From assembly GCA_019828565.1 (NCBI GenBank), contig JAHDYR010000042.1, positions 36,548 through 100,547 of the forward strand: 64,000 nt of DNA, read 5' to 3'. A program made the position numbers and the translations under genes. Under the pieces are notes generated by a model. It was given only the letters and a program-made list of their open reading frames with translations. It was not told the origin of the DNA and did no database searches. Positions 39,129 to 48,432 of the stretch are shown one piece after another; the first letter of the stretch is position 1; every line of letters begins with the position of its first letter. Source of the DNA: Carpediemonas membranifera. Lineage: Eukaryota; Fornicata.

Positions 39129-40059
39129 TTATTCAGAGCTAGATTCCTCGTCTTCCGTCTCCTCCGTGTCCGTCAGCTCGACCAACCAAGTCGGGTCAGC
39201 GTGGCGCTCAAGGGCGTTCTCAGCCAAGTACTCTCGCACACACCGGACAAGGCAGAGATCAGCGTTGAGGGACACGATGCTGAGTCCCGAGTATCCGTCA
39301 TACTGCAGGATCAACACAAAAGACCCGGGACCACAAGTCGTCTTCAGATACTCGTGACGGACTACGCACGTGACAGTGTAGTAGCGGTCCGGATCAGAGA
39401 CCTGAAGCGGCTCCCAGTGAGCCTCATCGCCAATGGCGGGCAGGTAGCCGTCGTGGCACAAGCGGCTGACCAGGGTTGCCCAGAAGTCGTTGGGAGCCGG
39501 GATGCGCCGGCTGATGCCGTAGACAGCGACACGGAAGTAGTCCGGTGCGAGGACGAGGACCAACAGGCGGTTAAGATATCCGCGCGCTGTAGTGTCCGAC
39601 TTGACCCCGCCGGCAGTCCGCACAGCCGCCACGAGAGCTGCAGAGTAGTGACCATTACCGGGTGAAGATCCACCCAGCGTGATGTCGCGGCCCCGGATCG
39701 CGGCCGACACGATGTCGCCATCGGACAAGCGCTTCCTGCCGAGCTTGAGGTGGGCCCTCACACCGGCAAGCGCGACCTGGCAATGAGCCACGAGAGCCAA
39801 GACCTGCTGGGTCAGCTTCACGTCCTGCACTACGGCTGCGTCGTTCAGACGACCTTGCTCAATAGCGTCAAAGATTCGCTGGAGCGGCAGCTCGATGGAG
39901 TTGGTGTAACCTTCCAGGCGTCGGGCAACCTCGGCCTTGATGTCGTGGGGCATCAGAGTCGTCATCGTCAGGGTGCGAGTGATGCGTTCTGAGGCTTGCA
40001 CGCGGTGACTATATAACCTCACGGTTGATGTTTGTTACTTACAGATTGTCGGTGACCAT
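39129..40059 (-). CDS. Antisense gene inside element A, unknown function
   Basis: Between pol and the 3' LTR, on the opposite strand to the element, is an open frame of about 280 codons. Upstream of its first long-frame ATG (39965) a canonical intron can be placed: a 17-nt exon starting ATG 40059 (MVTDN), GTAAGT at 40042, acceptor TTATATAG ending at 40009, 34 nt long, giving 298 residues in phase. The sequence is protein-like, with helices (KAEVARRLEGYTNSIELPLQ), a central Gly-rich part and an acidic end (DTEETEDEESSSE). No known family, envelope-like features or membrane helices were recognised. It is not present in element B. It could be a captured host gene or an element accessory gene. 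Confidence 0.6.
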
Positions 40060-40829
40060 GCGCTTGCGTCCACGATACTTCTGAGCGCGAAGGGAACGAC
40101 AAACGGACGTATGGGCAACAATAAGTGGCCTAGCCAGATCGTCATCACCAAGTTCGGTGATTTTTGGCACGAATTTCCTTCAGAACGGCCTCTACGGCTG
40201 TGTTGTCCGACATCAAATGAGTTGACGGCGACATATCCTGCACATTTCTCGGAAACGGTCGAAGGAACAACTAACAAGGTCATCTTAGTCTTCAAGCATG
40301 CATTTATTGTCGGTAATAAGGCATTAGGAGCTTCCTAGTGCTCCTTCCGGTCAGTTTGATGTTGTTATTCAAGTACAGTTGGACGCAGAAAATTAGAAGC
40401 CTCAGAACTCCTCAACGGAGCCGAATTGGAGCTTCTAAGTACGTTTTTCGGCGTCTGTGTGATTATGAGCGATAAGGGCTCAGCATTGGCAGTGTTTGCT
40501 AGAGCAATCGTTCTTGGCCTTCGAATTACATGGAATGGCATATAACACGTATAAGGTTTGTGAAGACGGCCTAGGAAGGCCGTGGAGGGGCAGTGGTAAG
40601 CCTTTCCGTCACGTTTCACCATTTTTGAAACAGAGCTCACATAGCGGTACCGCAGTTAGATCATGATACCATCATTTTGATTTCGTTCAGCTAGATGCGA
40701 AAGCACTCAGGCCATGGGGTTGCCAGCCCTATGAGTCACCGTTGGCGGTCGGGTGGCACCGTCCAGGCCTTTGGTGAAATGCTGACGTCAAGTCTCTCTG
40801 TCATGCCTATACCAGGCATGGAGGGGCAG
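40060..40829. other. Element A internal non-coding region
   Basis: About 770 bp between the antisense gene and the 3' LTR, probably holding its promoter. A GGAGGGGCAGTG segment near 40587 repeats the purine tract at 40820, which could offer a second plus-strand primer. An inverted CATGCCTATACCAGGCATG lies at 40802-40820. Confidence 0.4.
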
Positions 40830-40951
40830 TGTTGTGGGTCCTACCCAAAGTTACACAGATTTACGTTATATTTAATAGTCAAGGAGTTTCTCCTCGACAC
40901 CCTTGTGTCGAGTCTTCTCCTCAGTAAAAGTTCAACACCCATTGAACCACA
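40830..40951 (+). repeat. 3' LTR of element A
   Basis: Identical to the 5' LTR over all 122 bases, preceded by GGAGGGGCAG and followed by the target duplication GGGC. Confidence 0.95.
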
Positions 40952-41390
40952 GGGCATCTGCCACCGTGACCTCAAGCCCGAGAACGTCATGCTGCGCGAG
41001 GGCCACCCCGTGCTCGTCGACTCGAGACGGCCTCGAACATGGACGCCGTGAACACGACCGCGACGGGTGTCAATGCCGGCACGCTCGCCTTCAGCGCGCC
41101 CGAGGAGATCGCCGTCCGCAAGGCCGGGAAGAAGCTGAGCCACCGCGAGCAGCAGGCCGCCGACGTCTACCACGTGGGCCTGACGATGCTCGGTGCCATG
41201 GCGCCAGACTACTTTGACTTCTGCCGGAGACTGCTCAGCTTGATCACAGGCGACCTCGTCGCTGCTTCAACAGTCGACGACGATGCTCTCTGCATCGCCT
41301 TGCTCGCCACGGTCGCCGTCACAGACGCCCTGCGCGAGATACTCTCCGGCATGCTCGCCACCCACCCCGAGGTCCGCTGCAAAATGGATT
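40952..41390 (+). pseudogene. Protein kinase C-lobe, 3' part of gene split by element A
   Basis: It resumes the kinase interrupted at 35005: GICHRDLKPENVMLREGHPV, then a damaged DFG region. Where VLVDFG is expected the sequence reads VLVDS and loses phase by one base. In the next frame come TASNMDAVNTT, GTLAFSAPEEIAV (the APE motif), ADVYHVGLTMLGA (the DxxxxG helix) and LREILSGMLATHPEVR, matching the end of the C-lobe. Similarity stops around 41390. Loss of DFG makes it catalytically dead even if the element were removed. Confidence 0.7.
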
Positions 41391-42589
41391 TGATAGACAT
41401 GGGTCCAGATCATGCAGTTGGCCATCCTGAAGCGCTAGGGCAGCCTGCAGACCGCAGCAATGCCTCTGCTGAATGCCCTTCATGCCTGACGGACAGGACG
41501 CGCGTTGACTCTAAAGGACTGCATGTTTCGGCATCAGAAGAAGGTGTGGAATACAACGGAGTCATCGCCGAACCGCTCCGACCATGTCGGTTGTTAGGAC
41601 ATCGCGTTCAGACGCCCTCTGCAATTACCAAGTCAATAGATGGGAGTCGACCTGATCAGCACGCCATTTGGGGCCTCAGGTGACCCTATAGCTGAGCTTT
41701 GCTGGGCGCTGCTGCGGCCATGGGCCGCTAGCGCGCTGCTTGGCTCGTTTCTCCTCGTATAGCTGTCGTAGAGGTCTGATCTGAGCCTTATTATAATAGT
41801 CTGCCCGAGTAGAGTCCAGCCATACCATAAATGTCCCCCATTCCCCCCCTCCCGGTCGCTCATATCTCCAAAATGGCCTATATTCCCTGTAGGAAGAAAT
41901 TTTTACCGGGAGCAAATAGGTATTTTTGGCAGACAACGCCGCTCCGAGCTCTATCGCGCCCAGCGGTGCCTGCAGCGGCCACAGAACAGAGCTAGAATTC
42001 GGGTGATTTTTAATCTCGATCGAAATGCTGCTGAAGCACGCTCTAGAGGGACTGAAGCGCTCCTCGAGGCGCCAATGAATGGAGATAGATCGTGTTGTTC
42101 GCGTTTACTTTGAATACTGCAGCAATAATGGAGATAATGAGATTTGCCGGGAACTGCAGACGAATTCCCTCACTAACTGCCAGCCTGGAATCGTGATAAA
42201 GCTCCTACATGATCACTCTGCATGCCCCAGAAGCATTGTACGCATGCTCAGAACCGCTTGAGCTGATGTTGGGCTGCTCCGCAGGATAAGGGATGATCGC
42301 TCATGGACGTCTGAAAGCAGATCCTGGACGATAGAAGAGACGAAGAGAACACGTAAACATTTACATTCATTGCGACGCGTATGCCAGCTGGGTTGGCACT
42401 GGCGTCATCAACGCAGACTTCGCCATCGCTGTCGGTGGTAGGCGAGTCGTTGATGTTGTTAGGGAGTGATGTGGATGATGGAACTTGCTGTTGAGGGCGC
42501 CGGTGATGCGGGGCTGGCGTGGCGCTGAGGGTGGCGTCGTGGCGCTGGCGTAGGGGTGCTGTGTGGGCGCTGCGATGAGGGCGCCAGGA
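41391..42589. other. Intergenic, no gene recognised
   Basis: Open frames here lack protein-like composition or family motifs. It joins the degraded kinase to the first minisatellite. The part from 42365 to 42560 lies directly before the repeat and keeps two minus-strand frames open, but this looks like a by-product of the repeat. Confidence 0.4.
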
Positions 42590-43684
42590 ATGAGGCGCCA
42601 TGGATGAGGCGCCAGGGATGAGGGCGCCAGAGATGAGGCGCCAGGGATGAGGCGCCAGGATGAGGGCGCCAGAGATGAGGCGCCAGAGATGAGGCGCCAG
42701 AGATGAGGCGCCAGAGATGAGGCGCCAGGACGAGGGCGCCAGGATGAGGGCGCCAGAGATGAGGCGCCAGGATGAGGGCGCCAGAGATGAGGCGCCAGGA
42801 TGAAGCACCAGAGATGAGGCGCCAGGGATGAGGCGCCAGAGATGAGGCGCCAGAGATGAGGGCGCCAGAGATGAGGCGCCAGGATGAGGGCGCCAGAGAT
42901 GAGGCGCCAGGGATGAGGCGCCAGGATGAGGCGCCAGGATGAGGGCGCCAGAGATGAGGCGCCAGGATGAGGCGCCAGGAATGAGGCGCCATGGATGAGG
43001 CGCCAGGGATGAGGGCGCCAGAGATGAGGCGCCAGGATGAAGCACCAGAGATGAGGCGCCAGGGATGAGGCGCCAGAGATGAGGCGCCAGGATGAAGCAC
43101 CAGAGATGAGGCGCCAGGGATGAGGCGCCAGAGATGAGGCGCCAGAGATGAGGCGCCAGGATGAGGCGCCAGAGATGAGGCGCCAGAGATGAGGCGCCAG
43201 GATGAGGGCGCCAGAGATGAGGCGCCAGGATGAGGGCGCCAGAGATGAGGCGCCAGGATGAGGGCGCCAGAGATGAGGCGCCAGGGATGAGGGCGCCAGA
43301 GATGAGGCGCCAGGGATGAGGGCGCCAGAGATGAGGCGCCAGGATGAGGCGCCAGAGATGAGGCGCCAGGGATGAGGCGCCAGGATGAGGGCGCCAGAGA
43401 TGAGGCGCCAGGATGAGGGCGCCAGAGATGAGGCGCCAGGATGAGGCGCCAGGATGAGGCGCCAGGATGAGGGCGCCAGAGATGAGGCGCCAGGATGAGG
43501 CGCCAGGATGAGGCGCCAGGATGAGGGCGCCAGAGATGAGGCGCCAGGGATGAGGCGCCAGAGATGAGGCGCCAGAGATGAGGCGCCAGGATGAGGGCGC
43601 CAGAGATGAGGCGCCAGGATGAGGGCGCCAGAGATGAGGCGCCAGGGATGAGGGCGCCAGGATGAGGGCGCCAGAGATGAGGAG
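42590..43684. repeat. Minisatellite 1, GATGAGGCGCCAG units
   Basis: About 1.1 kb of tandem 13-15 bp units of the form GATGAG(G)GCGCCAG(R), each centred on the palindrome GGCGCC. One-base length changes between units (GAGGCG versus GAGGGCG) keep long frames open on the minus strand, which would encode repetitive Ala-Ser-Leu-Pro-His-Trp-Arg-rich text. There are no sign of conserved codon use, so a non-coding minisatellite is preferred. Confidence 0.9.
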
Positions 43685-43697
43685 TACAGTATTAGAA

Positions 43698-43779
43698 CCC
43701 CGAAAACGCCATAATACCAACACCAATGAGCTTCATCAACGAAGATATGCTCACTGGTGCCGGTTATGGCGTTTTCGGG
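43698..43779. repeat. Foldback element 1
   Basis: An imperfect inverted repeat whose outer arms CCCGAAAACGCCATAA and TTATGGCGTTTTCGGG match exactly, continuing inward with CACCAATGAGC/GCTCACTGGTG around a short loop. It starts 14 bp after minisatellite 1. Confidence 0.8.
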
Positions 43780-43952
43780 TCGTCGATATCTGCTCCCAAA
43801 TCTGCACCTGAATTTTCGTGAGCATGCCCGGGAGCTATGCCTGACGAGTGATACCGCAGGGACCACGCTCAGATGCTCAGCCTCTGCCAGGCGGCACTCG
43901 TTTGAATTCTGCACGAAAAAAAATCAGACGACGAATGATGGGCAAAGGGCCG

Positions 43953-44029
43953 CGAAAACGCTGTAGTACCAGCGCAAGTAGAGTATTTTGCAATAAAATA
44001 GCTTACTTGCGGTGGTGCTGGCGTTTTCG
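43953..44029. repeat. Foldback element 2
   Basis: Arms begin CGAAAACGC and end GCGTTTTCG, with inner pairing GCAAGTA/TACTTGC. It shares its ends with foldback element 1 but differs inside. It ends about 10 bp before minisatellite 2. Confidence 0.75.
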
Positions 44030-44039
44030 GGGCCCCAAT

Positions 44040-44620
44040 ATCCTCTCTCCCCCGTGCTCTCCCCCGTGCTCTCTCCCGGACGTTCCCCCGGGCTCTCTTC
44101 TCCCGGGGCTCTCTCCCCCGTGCTCTCTCTTGGACGTTCCCCCGGGCTCTCTTCTCCCGTGCTCTCTCCCCCGTGCTCTCTCTTGGACGTTCCCCCGGGC
44201 TCTCTCCCCCGTGCTCTCTCCCGGACGTTCCCCCGGGCTCTCTTCTCCCGGGCTCTCTCCCCCGGGCTCTCTTCTCCTGGGGCTCTCTCCCCTGTGCTCT
44301 CCCCCGGGCTCTCTCCCGGACGTTCCCCCGGGCTCTCTTCTCCTGGGGCTCTCTCCCCCGTGCTCTCTCCTGGACGTTCCCCCGGGCTCTCTTCTCCTGG
44401 GGCTCTCTTCTCCTGGGGCTCTCTCCCCCGTGCTCTCTCCCCCGTGCTCTCTCTTGGACGTTCCCCCGGGCTCTCTCCCCCGTGCTCTCTCCCGGACGTT
44501 CCCCCGGGCTCTCTTCTCCCGGGCTCTCTCCCCCGGGCTCTTCTCCCGGACGTTCCCCCGGGCTCTCTTCTCCTGGGGCTCTCTCCCCCGGGCTCTCCCC
44601 CGGGCTCTCTCCCGGACGTT
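44040..44620. repeat. Minisatellite 2, pyrimidine-rich CTCTCTCCCCCG units
   Basis: About 580 bp built from mixed blocks CCCCCGTGCTCTCT, CTTCTCCTGGGGCTCTCT and CCCGGACGTTCCCCCGGGCTCTCT. One strand is nearly all pyrimidine apart from the CCCGGG, GGACGTT and GTG steps. All frames are open for long stretches as a consequence of the repeat. No gene is supported. Confidence 0.9.
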
Positions 44621-44653
44621 CCAGAAGAGACAATGGCTATTTCTGGAATCCAA

Positions 44654-44909
44654 TGGACAGTTGGTGGCAGTATTGATGTTGTTTATGCAATTAAAGTTCC
44701 TATCGTTTCTTCTAGCTCGTTCCTTGTGTGGTTTCGTGGTTCCTTTGACTCGTTTGATGTTGTTATTGAGTATCATGGGCCATAGCGGCCGTCAGACGCT
44801 ATTGATGTGTTATTATGCAAGCTTATATCCTCAATAAAGCTCTATAGCTCATTGGCACTGAGAAAATAGTGGGAAGTCGGTTCCCACTATTGGTGCACTT
44901 TATGGCTCG
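44654..44909. repeat. 256-bp dispersed repeat, copy 1
   Basis: Differs from 53846-54101 at a single position (third base after GGACAG: T here, C there). Near its end is a perfect hairpin, AATAGTGGGAA-GTCGG-TTCCCACTATT, and before that an AATAAA. It carries no recognised protein domain. It follows minisatellite 2 directly. Confidence 0.9.
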
Positions 44910-45049
44910 ATCTCAATCCGCTGGTCTCCGACAGGCAAGAGAGCGAGACAGGAATAAATGAATGTATATCTGACTGTCTGGTCAGCTGCGCCAAGTCGAT
45001 GGCTTAGTCAGTGTTTGAGTCATTCCCACGACATATTTACTTCGTTCAT

Positions 45050-45511
45050 TTACTTCTGATGCTTTTCCTGCTCTCTCTTCTCCATCAGGTCGTCATACTC
45101 GGCCCTCGTCAGCCTCACAGTTGTCATCCCGGCATCACGGATGTGCTCAAAGGCCTCAACGGGCAGCTTCGGCATCCCGTCCTCGCTGTCGCTGCTGCTG
45201 CCCAAGTCTGACTCGCTCTCGTGATAGCGGCGAAGGCGAATGCGTCTGCTGGGCTCCCTGGTCTTCATAGCGTCATAGAGCGGAGCGAGCCCACTTCCAT
45301 TGGCCCCGCTACGGACACCCTCATCGGTATCTCTCTCAGACATATCACACTCAACCTGTTGTGACTGAAGAAATGACAGGTTGTCGACGAGGCTATCCTC
45401 GGCATCGCTGTCTGAACTCTCCTCATCCTCCCACTCTCCTTCCAGCATCTCCAACCCGGCCTCATCGTCAAACTCGCCCTCCCCCGTGTCGCCCCCCTCG
45501 GGCTTACGCTG
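45050..45511 (-). pseudogene. Host gene of unknown function, 3' part (split by element B)
   Basis: This is the C-terminal part of the gene that begins at 50899. Across the insertion, ...LHDQR joins in frame to KPEGGDTGEGEFDDEAGLEM. The tail is very acidic (EWEDEESSDSDAEDS), then basic (RRIRLRRYHESESD) and ends in a helix EYDDLMEKREQEKHQK. Removing the element and one CGCTG duplicate gives 438 codons with no other break, so the allele without the element was probably functional. Confidence 0.75.
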
Positions 45512-45564
45512 TGTGGTATGGATAGAACAGCTAGCGAAAGAGGTTTAATCAATTGATTGGGACA
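45512..45564 (-). repeat. 3' LTR of element B
   Basis: 53 bp, identical to 49987-50039, among the shortest LTRs one could call. In element orientation it starts TGTCCCAATCAA and ends ATACCACA. The pol stop codon lies inside it. Confidence 0.92.
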
Positions 45565-48432
45565 CTACCCCTCTCCTCGAGGTGACGGCGCACGACGGAC
45601 GTGCGGGCGGCGTCAGAGTTGGGACCCTCCCACGTGGCCTTAGCCTCAGGGAAGCCGAGCCACTTAATGAGGAGGTCGCCAGTCTCGTCGTCGACCTCTA
45701 GGACTTTCTCGACGTAATACTCCTCGTCGTCGGTAGCCGCGATGCGCAACAGTTCGGCGTCGCTGAGGGGGCCTTGGCAGATGCGGATTAACTGGCTCAG
45801 GTGGACCCGGCGGCTCTTGCCGCCAGTGAGCGGCGTGATCTCCGCTGCGTAACCGTCGGCGGCTGTGATGCGGAATGGGCCGCGGTGGCCGTGTAGCTTC
45901 GTGGGGCTCTCGTTCTTACGAAGGACCAGAGTGCCCGGCTCGATCGGGGGCGTCGGCTCTGCGGTCCTTGTCATTGCCTGCTGGCGGTTGAGGGCCTGGT
46001 CGGCGAGGATCTGGAGGTGCTCGGTGAGCGCGTCGATGTAGGAGGCTATGTCGTCCAGGGGAGTATGAACTCTACCCTCCTCCTTGGGTGCGATCGTGAA
46101 GTCGCGAGCGGAGGCATGCTTGCCCATCAAGAGAGCAATGGGTTCGACGCCGGTGACGGAGTGGACCGTAGTGTTCAGGATGTACTGGACGTATGGGACC
46201 ACGGAGGCCCAGGCGTCGTAACGGTCAAACATCAGACAGAGCACACGTAAGTGTCGCTTGACTTCCTGGTTGCGTCTCTCGGCCAGGCCGTTTGACTGAG
46301 GGTGGAAAGGGATTGTCCGGTGGTACGTGACCTGCAAGCGATCAAGGAAAGCTTCTATCATCCGATTGCGGTACTCGGGGCCGTTGTCCGAAAGGAACTC
46401 GCGAGGCACACCGTAGCGTCCGATGATGGACCAAAGTGCCAGCCCGACCGTCGTCGCGTTGTTGGAAGCTGTGGGGATGAGCTCCGTGAAGCGGGTAAAC
46501 ATGTCGGTTGCCACCACGATGTATCTGAAACCCTCGGAGTCGACAGGGAAAGGACCCATGGTGTCTACAGCAATGGTCTGGAAGGGTCGGTCGCGCAGAG
46601 AAGACTGCGTTGTGGTCTTAATGAAAGCGGAGAGGCGTGCCTTAGCGCAGTACACGCAGGTTGACACGACTGCGTGCACGTCGGAGTGGAGGCCTGGCCA
46701 ATCGTGCCCAAGCTGGCGGACGTTCCTGATGGTGGCCTGCTCGCCCTCGTGGTATCGGTGAGCTTCTTGCACGATCTTGCGCTTGGCGTCTTCGTCGAGC
46801 TCGGCCTCTGAGACGTTGTTGACCTGCGTGACTGTGGCCTGCGGGTTGTATCGACTGAGTGCGTCGGCCAGTGTGTTCTGCGCGCCTGCGATGTGTCTGA
46901 TGACGAACTCGAACTCTTGGATCATAAGCAGCCAGCGGAGGTGCTTACGGTTTTCCTGGCCAGCCTTGGAGTGCAGGTAGACCAAGTTGCGGTGGTCCGT
47001 CCAGATCGTCAGGTCCTGGTGGACTCTAAAGATGGGCGAGAGGTCAGGCCGAGTGAGGCAGTAGATGATCGCGAACAGCTCCTGGTCGTACGTGCACCAA
47101 CGCGACTGTGTGTCGTTGAAGACCTTTGAGAAGAATGACACGACGCGCCATGTGTTGTCCGAGTCAAGCTGCAGTAAGACACCGCCGATGCCTTCGAGAG
47201 AGGCGTCGGTCTCGAGGCGCCAGGGCCTGCTCTGGTCCGGATGGGCGAGGACCTCTTCGTCTGTCACGGCCTGCTTGAGCTGATCAAACAGAGCCTGAAG
47301 CGTGTCGTCCCAGTCGTTGAAGGTGTAGGGTGGGACCTTGCTGACCAAGGCCTGGAGCGGCTTGAGGCGTGTCTGGCAGTCGGGGATATAGTCACTGAGG
47401 TATGTGAACATACCGATGATCATGCGTAGGTCCTTGACCGAGTGAGGTGCGGCGAGGTCCTGCATGGATCTGACACGAGTAGGGCTCATGCGGCGGCCCT
47501 TGCCATCGACGATATCGCCGAGGATCTCGATAGACGTCGCCCCGAAGACACACTTGTCGCCGCGGAGGCAGACGTTGCGTTCCTCTGCGATACAGAGTAG
47601 GCGGTCGACGTGGTCTAGAAGCTCCTGAGGTGTCTTGGCTCGACCAAAGATGTCATCGATGTAGTTCTTCGTACCGTCGGCGCGCACAGGGGCAAGGATT
47701 GCCTGGATGGCCCGCTGGAACTGTGACGGTAGGTTACGAAGACCAAAGGGTGCAAAGTTGTACTCTTTGAACCGGCCTGGCAGCGTTATAGCGGTGAGGT
47801 ACTTGTGGTCTTCGCGTACTGGCATTTGATGAAAACCTGACCGGAGGTCCTAAGCGAAGAAGTACTTGGCACCGATGAAGTCGTTGGTGAAGGTGCGGAT
47901 ATCTGCGAGGGGAACCTGTCTGGTGTAGTTACCGAGTTAAGCTCGCGGTAGTCGGCGCAAAGTCGTGACTCGCTTGACTTCTTCACTACGATGACGGCTG
48001 CGGATGCCACGTGGCTGTAGGAATCGCGTACGATGCCCTGTCTGTCCATGTCGTCGATAATCTCGTGCACTCTTTCGGCGGTGGATGCCGTGAGCGGTCG
48101 AGGGGCATGGTTGGGTAGGGGTGCGCCTGGCACGATGTCAATCGTTGCGGCGGCGATCTGGGCGCCGTCAGGGTGCAGCTCGCCGAATACCGGTGCGTGC
48201 CGGCGGATGACATCAGCCATCTCGGCTTTGAGCGGGAAGTCGCTTGCGATGCGTGTGCCAAGTGGGCCCGCGTCGTCGCTGACGATGTTGTTGACTGCGT
48301 GGAAGTCATCGGTCTGGTCGTCGGGGAGGCCTTCGTCCTCGCCGTCGTGAACTTTGCGGGCGGAGGCGAAGCATGATGCCCTCGTCGGACATGAGGCCTA
48401 AGAACCACAATATATCCGAGCCGATGAGGACC
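45549..48432 (-). pseudogene. Element B RT, RNase H, integrase, chromodomain
   Basis: The first RT piece (48220-47930) reads YSHVASAAVIVVKKSSESRL and CADYRELNSVT, followed by a frameshifted stretch. From 47825 one frame of 758 codons carries FAPFGLRNLPSQFQRAI, the catalytic NYIDDIFGRA, RNase H (LETDASLEGIGGVLLQ, WTDHRNLVYL, ADALSRY), an integrase HHCC finger (HRYHEGEQATIRNV..., CVYCAKARL), the core DTMGPFP / SDNGPEYRN / HPQSNGLAERRNQEV, and a C-terminal chromodomain (EYYVEKVLEVDDETGDLLIKW then GFPEAKATWEGP). At least two frameshifts separate the pieces. Confidence 0.85.

Larger units (their letters stand above)
35006..40951 (+). mobile_element. Ty3/gypsy element A (complete, identical 122-bp LTRs, GGGC duplication)
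   Basis: Two identical 122-bp LTRs (35006-35127 and 40830-40951), TGTTGTGGG...ACCACA, flank Gag, protease, RT, RNase H, integrase and a chromodomain on the plus strand, then an antisense gene. The host sequence GGGC is duplicated at 35002-35005 and 40952-40955. Removing the element and one copy restores a kinase catalytic loop (LHSAG joined to ICHRDLKPEN) in frame. A purine-rich GGAGGGGCAG before the 3' LTR is the likely polypurine tract. Identical LTRs mean recent insertion, yet two frameshifts break pol. Confidence 0.93.

Noticed and set aside
42248-43914. Long minus-strand frames of about 490-515 codons through minisatellite 1
   Set aside because: They are a by-product of the 13-15 bp tandem unit, which has no stop codon in these frames. 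The translated text is only a shuffled repeat of a few residues, with no domain.
43869-44837. Overlapping frames of 160-330 codons on both strands through minisatellite 2
   Set aside because: Open only because CTCTCC/CCCGGG repeats lack stops; the same DNA is open in several frames at once.
44866-44909. Helitron 3' end suggested by the hairpin in the 256-bp repeat
   Set aside because: The expected CTRR end just after the hairpin and an A|T insertion site are absent, so the class is left open.
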